Assembly: GCF_031501865.1 (NCBI RefSeq)
Contig: NZ_JARRCW010000002.1
Location: 1-64,000, forward strand
Direction: 5' to 3'
From: Pseudovibrio sp. M1P-2-3
GTDB lineage: Bacteria; Pseudomonadota; Alphaproteobacteria; Rhizobiales; Stappiaceae
DNA length: 64,000 nucleotides
The translations under genes and the position numbers were made by a program. Shown in pieces: positions 51,536-60,194 of the stretch. The notes under the pieces are model-generated. The model saw nothing but the letters and a program-made list of their open reading frames with translations. It did no database searches and was not told the origin of the DNA. The stretch's first letter is position 1. The number at the start of each line of letters is the position of its first letter.

Positions 51536-51640
51536 GTGTGCAAAATCTTCCTAATCTGGTAAAATGGTTATTAATTAAATTTAAGATCATTATAATCTAG
51601 TTAATTTAATTAATGGCACATCTCAATAGGATAAATTAAT
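51536..51640. promoter_or_regulatory. Divergent promoter region between E2 and E3
   Basis: These 105 very AT-rich bases separate two divergent radical SAM genes and must hold both promoters. TTAATTAA-type palindromic runs lie at about 51571-51614, and TAGGATAAA precedes the E3 ATG by four bases at 51627-51635. Confidence 0.45.
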
Positions 51641-52768
51641 ATGAGAACGCAGTACAGTATCGAAAATGGATACTTTGTCTTTACCTTGATGCCGAGCCTA
51701 TACTGCCATTTACGATGCCCACATTGTTACTTAAGTCTGGAACAACGGCAAGACCGTACTGTGCTCTCACCTGACCTTATTGGTATGGCATGTGAAAAGA
51801 TCGACAAATATTGGAATAAAGCTGGCGTAAAAAAAAGAACTGTTCGGTGTTATTGGTATGGCGGTGAACCAACGTCATTGGGCATTCCCATGTTTGCCGA
51901 TATGGCTGATAGGATAAATGCAATTTTTAGTCCAGATCATATGTATGATAATACGCACACAATATTGTCATCGTTGGTTTCGGTTAAAAAGGAGTGGAAC
52001 ACTGCATTCACTAAATACACCAATGGAAAAGTTCAGACATCATATGATGGGGCAATGAGAGGGGATGCCTACCTTAAGAAATGGGACCGCAAAGTAAGGG
52101 ATCTAATAAATGATGGTATGGATGTATCTACAATTAGCGTTGTTAATTCTGATCTATTAAAGCAAGGGCCAGAAAAGACTTTGGACTACCTTACGGAGCT
52201 CGGGGTATCAGAAACAAGCTGGCTTCCCTTTATGGAGAATGATCAAAATACCGGTCTCAAATATAGAAAGTACGCCCCAACTATGAGTGCATGGTCAGAC
52301 TTTCTTATTGGTCTCACTGAGCACTGGTTAAAGTTGAAAAAGCAGGGTGCCGTAGTTCCAGAAATAGGGCAACTGCAATTTATATTGGGACAACAAAAAG
52401 CCCCTCCATTATCAAATATAGCTTCACAGACTCTTTTTTTGTTGCCTAATGGAGACTTTGTTCTACCTGATTATCGAAATGGCTGGGTTGAGTATATGCG
52501 AGTCTTTGGAAATATAATTGATCAAGATTTTATTGAGATTCTGAATTCAAAAGAACGACGTGAATATATGCGAAAGCAGGTCCGAGGGAACAACAATATT
52601 GAATGCAATTCATGTGAATATAAAAATAGTTGTGTAATGGAGTTTTGGAAGACAAATAGGGTAAATGATGACTGTTTCGGAGGAAAAAAATACGTTGAAT
52701 GGATTAGCAACAACTTGAAGTCCATTCACCAAATTATTCCTGAAAGTTCAACTCCTATATTATTTTAG
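51641..52768 (+). CDS. Radical SAM/SPASM-type protein E3
   Basis: A 375-residue enzyme with C-x3-C-x2-C at Cys22, 26 and 29 (YCHLRCPHC) and GGEP at 74-77 (YWYGGEPTSLG). The C-terminal half has few cysteines until C-x2-C-x5-C (CNSCEYKNSC) and DDCFGG near the end, a twitch-like set for one extra cluster. Unlike most of the others it shows a FLLPNGDFVLPDY strand without a Cys. It is transcribed away from E2. No precursor-like gene follows: the next gene is the unknown 52896. Confidence 0.85.
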   Translation: MRTQYSIENGYFVFTLMPSLYCHLRCPHCYLSLEQRQDRTVLSPDLIGMACEKIDKYWNKAGVKKRTVRCYWYGGEPTSLGIPMFADMADRINAIFSPDHMYDNTHTILSSLVSVKKEWNTAFTKYTNGKVQTSYDGAMRGDAYLKKWDRKVRDLINDGMDVSTISVVNSDLLKQGPEKTLDYLTELGVSETSWLPFMENDQNTGLKYRKYAPTMSAWSDFLIGLTEHWLKLKKQGAVVPEIGQLQFILGQQKAPPLSNIASQTLFLLPNGDFVLPDYRNGWVEYMRVFGNIIDQDFIEILNSKERREYMRKQVRGNNNIECNSCEYKNSCVMEFWKTNRVNDDCFGGKKYVEWISNNLKSIHQIIPESSTPILF

Positions 52769-52895
52769 GACTATATTCACAAAACTGTCGATGACTAACT
52801 CTAGCTTTTTACCTATAAATTTTACTTGTTTCTTGCAAAAGAACAAGCATGCTGAAGTTAGGTTAAATTTCAGTCTGTAAGTAAAGGATAGCGTT

Positions 52896-54314
52896 ATGGG
52901 GTTGGGACAATTCAAAGCAAAAAAAGGAAATGGTGGCGGGAACAAAACGACCCCTGCGATTGTCCTATACCGTGGACCTGCAGACAGCTTGAATGATGGT
53001 ACTCCCGTTGCCCGTGGGATTGTTATGAGCCCATTCATGGACCTCAGTGGAAAGGTTATTGAACCTGGTGAAAAAGGGCTTGAGGTGCATTTCTATACGC
53101 CTGTCAAAGAAGGCAATAGCAAACGCCATACGGCAGCTACCCTGAGAAACGGTAAGAATAAAATTCCAGAAGGATTTGGGGTGGTCGAACTAGAAAGACC
53201 TAAGTTCACCACTGATCCTGATACGGGCAAATGTACCATCAATGCCGACTACATCAATGTTATCAGCCGGGATAAGACCGATCATATCAAAGTGCATCCG
53301 GAAGAAACTCAGTATCTTTACTCTGTATCACAAGAAGGGGCTGTAAGAGACACCAATGGGGAAATCCTCATTGACCAAGAATCGGGAAAGCCCCGCGTGT
53401 GGCAACAGCGCCAACATTTAAGTTTGCGTACATCCAAGCCGGTCCAGTCCATAGAAGATCTCCAGGATTCAGTGCTAACTGCGCTCACTCTCCCAGAGGG
53501 GTATGGTGTTGAATCCGAAACTGCTGTGGGGTCTCCATATGCATACATTCAAATGTGTCTCGTTGAAAGAGATGACCAAAATAATGTTGTAAAGGTCGAA
53601 GATACATATCGCACGGTATTCAATGCCAGTGAGAAATATAAAAATGAGAAAGGGGAAGAGAGGACTAGATTTCTTTCTCCTGAAAAAAGCTTTGAGGAGT
53701 GGATGGCGCGTGACATAAAAGATGCCTCAGAGAATGGTAGAAGGCCATGGGTTGACGCGCTTAAAACATTCGGAGGAAATACTGACTTCCATTGCATTGT
53801 GACCCGTGGACAATCTTTCAATACAGGCCGGGATTCTGTTTCTCTTTCTGAAGAGAATATTGATCTGAGGGAGGTTATTTCAGGTCGTGATTGTTCGAAC
53901 ACGGCGAACATGATCAGGGTAAAAGAAGATGGGAAGCCAATCTACAATGAAAGAGCTTATAAGCAGGGTTTCACAAAGTGTTATATTAGTGGCTTAGATC
54001 CGCTCAAGACACAAAATAATGGGAAATCCTACTTCGGGACCAGACTGGTGGCCTTACCTTACATTTCTAAAATTGATGGAAAAATAGAACTGTCCAATGC
54101 CAAGTTTAAATGTGGCCGGCTCCCACTCTTAGGCCTTCCTGCTGATGTTAAAAAATTCATATTGGAGGAAGCCAAGGAAAACTATAAAAAAGATAAGGAT
54201 CTCAAGTTTGATCTTTGGCATCGTAAGAATCCCAAACCGCCAAAGAATGAAAACCGGGAAAACGCCCAGCCTGTGAACGATGGTGGGGGTAGCCGAAGCT
54301 ACTTCAAACGTTAG
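52896..54314 (+). CDS. Hypothetical plasmid protein upstream of topB
   Basis: A 472-residue soluble protein with a Gly/Lys-rich first 20 residues, a long beta-rich middle and a C-terminal tail rich in Lys, Asn, Pro and Gly (ending GGGSRSYFKR). I do not recognise a domain. The mixed-charge tail and the tight link to topB (stop at 54314, next start 54417) suggest a DNA-processing protein, for instance a single-strand-binding or replication accessory protein, but that rests only on position and composition. The start has an AGGATAG site. Confidence 0.6.
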   Translation: MGLGQFKAKKGNGGGNKTTPAIVLYRGPADSLNDGTPVARGIVMSPFMDLSGKVIEPGEKGLEVHFYTPVKEGNSKRHTAATLRNGKNKIPEGFGVVELERPKFTTDPDTGKCTINADYINVISRDKTDHIKVHPEETQYLYSVSQEGAVRDTNGEILIDQESGKPRVWQQRQHLSLRTSKPVQSIEDLQDSVLTALTLPEGYGVESETAVGSPYAYIQMCLVERDDQNNVVKVEDTYRTVFNASEKYKNEKGEERTRFLSPEKSFEEWMARDIKDASENGRRPWVDALKTFGGNTDFHCIVTRGQSFNTGRDSVSLSEENIDLREVISGRDCSNTANMIRVKEDGKPIYNERAYKQGFTKCYISGLDPLKTQNNGKSYFGTRLVALPYISKIDGKIELSNAKFKCGRLPLLGLPADVKKFILEEAKENYKKDKDLKFDLWHRKNPKPPKNENRENAQPVNDGGGSRSYFKR

Positions 54315-54416
54315 ACCAATCTGATTAATCAGAGAATGTAGGTCATCCAATCAATTCAAATGAAGGGTAGCTACGGCTACCCTCTCTTATTTAATGGGAC
54401 CAGAGGCTTTATACTC

Positions 54417-56603
54417 ATGATCACGCAACTTTTTATCGCCGAAAAACCTAAAATGGCTGCATCGATAGCTATGGTTAGGGGTAAGATGATAGGTGTAAGC
54501 CCACAAAAACAAAAGACACATTGGACACTGGGGGACAAAGAGGCAGTTACATGGGTGTTTGGGCATATGTATGATACAGCGCCGCCGGAGAGCTATGACC
54601 CCAAATACAAGGATTGGAATCTCCAAGACCTGCCAATTATCCCCTCGGTTTGGAAGCGCCAGCCATATAATGATAAAAAAAGCCACTTAAAAGCCATCCA
54701 AAATCTATTAAGAAAAGCAACTACGGTCGTAAATGCGGGCGATCCTGAAAGAGAGGGGCAACTCCTTATTGATGAGTTATTAGAGGAGCTAGAGTATCCG
54801 CCTTTCAGTGATAAAGTCTATAGGTTATGGGCTCCATCTCTGGCTGAAAGTGATTTACGAAAAGCATTACAATCACTCTTTCCCAACAAAGAAAAAGAGG
54901 ATCTTTATAAAGCGGCTTTATGGCGGCAGCGAGCGGACTGGTTACACGGCTTGAATATGACCCGTCTTTATACCGGTTTGGTTAAAAGAGGTGGGGTAAA
55001 TGAGCTGATATCTGTAGGCCGGGTTCAAACTCCGACCCTAAAGCTTGTAGTAGACCGTGATCTTCAAATTGCAAACTTCCAACCTAAAGATTATTTCGTC
55101 GCAACGGGGCTGTTTTTCCATAAAAATGGCAGTTTTTCCGCCACCTATAGTCCTGCAGAAAACAGTACTCATACCGATGAATACGGCCACATTCTAGATA
55201 GAGCCGTGGCCGAAAAAATACTGGAACAGGTGAAAGGAAAAGTTGGTAATATTTTACAGATAGATCGAAAACGAAAGACCAATGCCCCACCTCTTCCTTT
55301 TTCACTAAGTGCTCTGCAAACAGAGTGCTCCAACAAGTTTGGTCTTACTGCGGCTCGAACATTGGAGATAGCTCAATCACTCTATGAAAAGCACAGGCTC
55401 ACAACATATCCACGTTCTGATTGCCGATATCTACCTCTTTCCATTTACTCAGATCAAGCTGCCATGATCTTGAAGCAATTTCAGGGCCATGATCAACTAA
55501 AGATGGCTGTTGCGGGTACAGACATTTCCATTAAAAGCAATGCATGGAATGATGGGAAACTATCTGATCATCATGCAATAATACCAACTACAGACTTTTC
55601 TTCCGCTAAATTTTGTCAGCTGAGTCAGGAAGAAATGAGTGTTTATTTATTGATCTCACAGTACTTTCTTGCTCAATTTTATCCCTCATACCAGTATGAG
55701 GCGACTAAAATTAGGATAAAAGTTGAGAACTATAACTTTGAAGCGTCAGGGAAAAGAACACTCCAGCAGGGATGGAAAGTGATATTTCCTGCCAGCTCAG
55801 CTGGAACTGAACCAAGTTTACCACAAATGAGCCCAAATGATCCTGTTAGAGTGGATAAAACGAAAGTAGAGAAGAAGACAACGAAACCCCCTGCCCCATT
55901 TAACGATGGTAGTTTAATTGCGGCAATGACAAATGTTTATAAATATGTACCGGATTCGTCTGCAAAAAAAATGCTTAAAGATAGTGACGGAATTGGTACG
56001 GAAGCAACAAGAGCGAACATTATCGAGACCTTATTAAAGCGAGATTATGTTAAACGTGAAAAAAAAGTGCAATTGCGCTCAACCCAACATGGGCGAACTG
56101 TTATTAAAGCGCTCCCCTCCGACTTGAAAGACCCTGCATTAACAGCAATTTGGGAAGCACAATTAACAAAGATATCTGCCGGTGATGCAGCTCCAGCCTC
56201 CTTTGAAAAGGCACTGCATAACTCGTTACATAAGTTTGTTCAACATGGACTACAGATAGAGAAACTGGAAATTGAAGGTAAGCGCGTGCCTAAAATCGAT
56301 GGTGATGGGACGCTTTGTCCAAAGTGCGGGAAGGGTACACTTAGAACGCGCCAAGCAAAAAAACAGAAATCGAAATTTTTCTTAGCCTGTGATAACTGGA
56401 GTAAAGACAACCCAGAGAGCTGCAAGCACATCCAGTGGCCAGAAGTGAAAATCAGACCTCTTAAAGGAGACGGTCAAAACTGTTCGAAATGTCAAAAAGG
56501 GACAATGAAAACTAGGCAGGTACACAAAGGTACAAAAAAAGGAAAACGCTTCCTTGGATGTTCAAATTATCCTGAATGTACAAACAGCGAATGGCCAGAC
56601 TAG
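54417..56603 (+). CDS. topB: DNA topoisomerase III (type IA)
   Basis: A complete 728-residue type IA topoisomerase that relaxes and unlinks DNA, here probably for plasmid replication or transfer. The start is ATG 54417 (MITQLFIAEKPKMA), the standard N-terminus of the TOPRIM domain; the frame upstream has no homology. The acidic TOPRIM motif lies at AGDPEREGQ, the active-site Tyr is residue 331 in TTYPRSD, and the GIGTEATRA motif is in the second half. Two C-terminal zinc-finger-like modules (CPKCGKGTLRTRQ... and CSKCQKGTMKTRQ...) close the protein, more than in E. coli TopB and like plasmid-coded versions. Confidence 0.93.
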   Translation: MITQLFIAEKPKMAASIAMVRGKMIGVSPQKQKTHWTLGDKEAVTWVFGHMYDTAPPESYDPKYKDWNLQDLPIIPSVWKRQPYNDKKSHLKAIQNLLRKATTVVNAGDPEREGQLLIDELLEELEYPPFSDKVYRLWAPSLAESDLRKALQSLFPNKEKEDLYKAALWRQRADWLHGLNMTRLYTGLVKRGGVNELISVGRVQTPTLKLVVDRDLQIANFQPKDYFVATGLFFHKNGSFSATYSPAENSTHTDEYGHILDRAVAEKILEQVKGKVGNILQIDRKRKTNAPPLPFSLSALQTECSNKFGLTAARTLEIAQSLYEKHRLTTYPRSDCRYLPLSIYSDQAAMILKQFQGHDQLKMAVAGTDISIKSNAWNDGKLSDHHAIIPTTDFSSAKFCQLSQEEMSVYLLISQYFLAQFYPSYQYEATKIRIKVENYNFEASGKRTLQQGWKVIFPASSAGTEPSLPQMSPNDPVRVDKTKVEKKTTKPPAPFNDGSLIAAMTNVYKYVPDSSAKKMLKDSDGIGTEATRANIIETLLKRDYVKREKKVQLRSTQHGRTVIKALPSDLKDPALTAIWEAQLTKISAGDAAPASFEKALHNSLHKFVQHGLQIEKLEIEGKRVPKIDGDGTLCPKCGKGTLRTRQAKKQKSKFFLACDNWSKDNPESCKHIQWPEVKIRPLKGDGQNCSKCQKGTMKTRQVHKGTKKGKRFLGCSNYPECTNSEWPD

Positions 56604-56701
56604 AGCGCCGCTGATTTATTTGACCCAATCGAATATATTAGATACATAAAAGGATAAATATTTATCTTGGGTCTCATTGTTAGAAAAATAGGGTAATTTC
56701 G

Positions 56702-57676
56702 ATGCGCAAGCTCCATTCACGCAGGGCTCTCTTTACTTTGGGCGTTGCCCTTGGACTGTCTGGTAATGTCTGTGCTCAAGTAACTGAGAGCCCACTTGAA
56801 CAGCGAGTTACCATCTCTCCAGCTGTAGCATATCTTAAATCACAGGGTGTGAACCTCACTGCTATTGGTAAAGACGGTGGCCTGGAAGCATACCTTGGTC
56901 AGAATGCCAACGGAGATATGCAGACCTTTTACATAACTAGCGATGGTTCATATATCCTCACCGGTGTTTTACATGATACCAAGGGGCGTAATATCACCGG
57001 CATTCAATTGGCCGAGATGCGAGCAAGGTTCAATGCAGCTTCATTAGAATTTGGCCAAGATACTCCTCAAAATAATAAAACAGCATCTCCAGAGCCAGCT
57101 CCTGATATTAAAATCAAAGATCGGATTTCACAAGCATACTTGAACATTCCTATTGCCAGTGGTGAGGTTGTACAGCCAGAAAATGTCGATGCAAGCTTGT
57201 TCTTAAGCTCCATTCCGCGGGATACCTTCCTTGAAAGAGCAAATGAGACTGCGTACTTCCAAGTGGGCCATGTAAGCGCTCCTAATGAGCTATGGATGGT
57301 TGCGGATCCTCAATGCCCATTTTGCCACCAAGCATGGTCAAAGTTAAAGACATTGGTTCTGGACAGGAAGCTACGCATAAAGATAATTCTTATTGCGGGC
57401 CTTCAAGGAAGCAAACCACGGGCGCTGGATATGCTGTCCAAAGATAATATTTCCAGTTACTGGTTTGAAACTGAAGGTGGGCGTCTTCAACATCTAACTG
57501 ATAGTCCAAATATGTCAGCAGATGCGCGCTCGTACCTCACAAAAAATGAGAGCTTTGCACGAGATTTCGAACTCTTACAAACGCCATTCTTAGCATACGT
57601 TGATGGCTCAGGACGGTTTTATTCCTCAAAAGGATTACCAAACGATATAAATGTCTTTTTGTCCGCAATGAAATAG
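56702..57676 (+). CDS. DsbG/DsbC-like thiol:disulfide isomerase
   Basis: A periplasmic thioredoxin-fold protein of 324 residues. The signal peptide ends near residue 25 (VCAQ). A dimerisation-like domain (about 30-110, with FYITSDGSYILTGVLHDTKG, the DsbC/G strand pair) is followed by a linker and the catalytic domain with CPFC at 205-208, then a cis-Pro loop (LLQTPFLAY) near 300. IncI plasmids code for such a protein (TrbB). It may fold conjugation proteins with disulfides such as PilS and PilV. Its position between topB and a cluster of radical SAM genes also makes the cysteine-rich CXXX peptides possible clients; that is inference. Confidence 0.85.
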   Translation: MRKLHSRRALFTLGVALGLSGNVCAQVTESPLEQRVTISPAVAYLKSQGVNLTAIGKDGGLEAYLGQNANGDMQTFYITSDGSYILTGVLHDTKGRNITGIQLAEMRARFNAASLEFGQDTPQNNKTASPEPAPDIKIKDRISQAYLNIPIASGEVVQPENVDASLFLSSIPRDTFLERANETAYFQVGHVSAPNELWMVADPQCPFCHQAWSKLKTLVLDRKLRIKIILIAGLQGSKPRALDMLSKDNISSYWFETEGGRLQHLTDSPNMSADARSYLTKNESFARDFELLQTPFLAYVDGSGRFYSSKGLPNDINVFLSAMK

Positions 57677-57718
57677 GTTGTTCTCATTCCACATTAAATT
57701 TTAACTCTTTAAAGTTCC

Positions 57719-57757
57719 GGCTCTGGTTCGCTCGTCCTCTATGTGCGTACCAGAGCC
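57719..57757. terminator. Hairpin between convergent genes
   Basis: GGCTCTGGT at 57719-57727 pairs with ACCAGAGCC at 57749-57757 around a 21-base loop, between the stops of the DsbG-like gene (plus) and F1 (minus). No T-run follows on either strand close by. It probably ends or protects both transcripts. Confidence 0.45.
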
Positions 57758-57789
57758 GCCATCTGTATCGGTCTCTAATGTGAAAAAAT

Positions 57790-59082
57790 CTAGAAATCCA
57801 ACTCTTTAAAACCAGATATCATGTTCTCTAAAAATGGTTTGCTCTTTTGAAACTCTCTTATAACCGGGAGGTAGCCATAACAATGTTCTCCATTGTCCGG
57901 GTGCCACTTTCTGAACAATGGGACAGCATGAGATGCACAAAAACTTTTATACCTACAATCAACACACTTCGGGTGTGTGATTAGCGAACGAACCACTTCA
58001 TTGAGCATCTTTTCAAGAACTCCATATGGTTCTGTGATTATGCTTTGTATTGAAGAGTTTTTTAAATTTCCAAGTGGTTCATATCCAAAGTTGCGGTCTA
58101 GGACATGCTGCCCCATCGATTCAGACCAAACAAACAAATCAAGGTTGTGATCAACATATAGAGATGAAAGAAATATGTCTCTAGTTTTATCCTTCACATG
58201 TTTTATATGGAAGGGTTCGGGCTCCGGGAGCTTCTCTACATCAAAGTAACCGTTTGGTGATAACGCTATGTTTTCTCCATATTCATCAAGCAAAGTGACC
58301 GCATATTCACCTATTGGTATTGGATGTATATCATACCCTCTTGTTACAGTTAAACGTGCAACCTCTGCCAGCCACTTTACTTCTTCGTCGACAGTGACTA
58401 CTTGAGATGTTCTATATCCTCTTGTTTTTGAGGGAGTATACCGGCCAAATTGCATTTGAACACTAATGTCACTTAGGGGCCCCATAGCTTCATCAACAAA
58501 CTTTTCGGGGGAGAACTGGTCTAACAGTCTGCGTGTCACCAAAACTTCGGGATATCCTAATATCCCATGTTGCCTCATTGTAAGGATCATATCCCTAATA
58601 TCATGTGGTGAATCTGCGATGGGGTCATATATTATTTCAAGAAAGTACCTACCTGGATATCTGTTTCGAAGTCCAACAAATTTCTGAATATCTTCAGAGG
58701 GGGCTGTCGAGAATACTCGATATTGACTTGGAAATGACTCTGCAATTTCGTCCAGCATATCTTCTGGAAGCTCACTATGGTTTCCAAACCTAAAAGTATA
58801 AGAGTAGTGGTCTACAGTGAAACCATTTTTGCCAAAGTATCCTGAATCCTTTGTGTTAATATTCGCTCGAAGCCAATCATAATACTCCTCGACCCTAGAG
58901 TGTATAAGTCGCATGCCCTCTGATGGAATTATGTTTCGAAACCGCCAGCCATTTTTAAAATGCTTATCGACAAGGCATCCTGAGCACCCACGAGCACAGC
59001 CGTCATAGGTATGTACCGCTATCTGCAGATCATCCATAATCCCTAACGTTGAGCCTTCTCTGTCAAAAAAATTGCTAAACAT
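57790..59082 (-). CDS. Divergent radical SAM protein F1 (no GGEP)
   Basis: A 430-residue protein, the longest of the group. C-x3-C-x2-C is at Cys29, 33 and 36 (GCARGCSGC), followed by LVDKHFKNG instead of the S-x-[AS]-E-R of its relatives. The GGEP place reads RFGNHSELP. The C-terminus has C-x2-C-x5-C (CVDCRYKSFC) and HCYG. The start overlaps the end of F2 by eight bases and has AGGAG ahead. It is the last gene of the F3-F2-F1 operon. The length and the different segment after the cluster motif suggest a distinct role. Confidence 0.75.
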   Translation of the reverse strand: MFSNFFDREGSTLGIMDDLQIAVHTYDGCARGCSGCLVDKHFKNGWRFRNIIPSEGMRLIHSRVEEYYDWLRANINTKDSGYFGKNGFTVDHYSYTFRFGNHSELPEDMLDEIAESFPSQYRVFSTAPSEDIQKFVGLRNRYPGRYFLEIIYDPIADSPHDIRDMILTMRQHGILGYPEVLVTRRLLDQFSPEKFVDEAMGPLSDISVQMQFGRYTPSKTRGYRTSQVVTVDEEVKWLAEVARLTVTRGYDIHPIPIGEYAVTLLDEYGENIALSPNGYFDVEKLPEPEPFHIKHVKDKTRDIFLSSLYVDHNLDLFVWSESMGQHVLDRNFGYEPLGNLKNSSIQSIITEPYGVLEKMLNEVVRSLITHPKCVDCRYKSFCASHAVPLFRKWHPDNGEHCYGYLPVIREFQKSKPFLENMISGFKELDF

Positions 59083-60172
59083 AACCAGCTCCTATTTCGA
59101 ATGTCTTTCTTATACCCGCCGGGCAACCTGAAACCTGACCCTTTAGTCTCTTGTTAATCATGTTTACAAACTTAAATGCACCAGAGCTAATACAGGCAGG
59201 ACGGAACTCACATCTACGACATTCTTTATTACGAAAAAGAGAATTTGCATCCGCTAAGGCACGATGTTTCATTCCCACTTGCAGACCTTCTCGGTCAAAT
59301 CGTATAGGGTCCAGTTCAGCTAAAATTGTAAACTGACCGTTGTGCCAATTCCCATCTGCATCAATAAATGTGATAGAATCACAGGATTCCTGCGCCTTTT
59401 CGATTGCGTCTTTGTGTGATATATCAACATCCTTTAAGGCGTTGTCCACGCGCTCAATAAACGATGCATCAATTCCCCTATCTCGACTTTTTACGTAGAA
59501 CTCAGCCAGCCACTCTTCCATCTTCCTTAACACAGAGGAGCAATTCAGCGCCTTGTCATAGGAAGGCGCCCAGACAATATTTATTACTGAGCGGTGACCA
59601 GGGAATTGATCAAGGACACCATCAATATTTGGGAGTGTCTCGCATGAAAGCGCCAATTGGAGTATATCGCCACTATCTTCAACCTGATCATGTACACCCC
59701 TACGCATGCTTGAAATTTCACTCATAAAATGGCGAAGGTTTTGCCAATATTTGGTTGATAAAAGAGCCGTATTCCCGACAACCACAAACCGCATATCAAA
59801 AGCTGAATTGCTATTCCTTGTCATGAGGTATTGAGCTTTCTGAATTTGGCTATTTATCTTTCCTATGAGTGATGTTGTGATTTCCGCATACCCTTTGTGA
59901 AAGGATAAATTTCTCTCCGCTGTCTGAATGATACTTTGAATATTATCCAAGTCAGCCTTTTCAAGATCGAGTATATTAGCTCGTCCAATACCTAGAGCCA
60001 CACTTTGTGCTCCAGCGTAGCTACTTGCTATAGCCTCAATTCCCTTTGTTATATTACACAATTTTGTATGTGGAGATCTCTCGGCTCGCTCAGAACGTGA
60101 AAGAACACATGTCTGGCAAGTACCATGACAATGTGTAACATATTCCATAGCAATTGTTAGAAACTCTTGCAT
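59075..60172 (-). CDS. Divergent radical SAM protein F2 (no GGEP)
   Basis: A 365-residue protein with C-x3-C-x2-C at Cys15, 19 and 22 (CHGTCQTC) followed by VLSRSERAE. The second strand reads VALGIGRANIL, comparable to FGIADHVLM of E1. W-A-P-S in the middle is shared with E1, and both are of similar length, so E1 and F2 are paralogues. The C-terminus has CRRCEFRPACIS and a later Cys in GCPAG. AGGAG precedes the ATG. It sits between F3 (22 bases) and F1 (overlap). Confidence 0.75.
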   Translation of the reverse strand: MQEFLTIAMEYVTHCHGTCQTCVLSRSERAERSPHTKLCNITKGIEAIASSYAGAQSVALGIGRANILDLEKADLDNIQSIIQTAERNLSFHKGYAEITTSLIGKINSQIQKAQYLMTRNSNSAFDMRFVVVGNTALLSTKYWQNLRHFMSEISSMRRGVHDQVEDSGDILQLALSCETLPNIDGVLDQFPGHRSVINIVWAPSYDKALNCSSVLRKMEEWLAEFYVKSRDRGIDASFIERVDNALKDVDISHKDAIEKAQESCDSITFIDADGNWHNGQFTILAELDPIRFDREGLQVGMKHRALADANSLFRNKECRRCEFRPACISSGAFKFVNMINKRLKGQVSGCPAGIRKTFEIGAGYV

Positions 60173-60194
60173 TATCTGGCTCCTAAGTCATAAT

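Noticed and set aside
52791-52880. 29-codon frame between E3 and the unknown gene, with one Cys, as a possible peptide substrate
   Set aside because: No ribosome site, no repeat or leader-like pattern, and a composition no different from the intergenic DNA.
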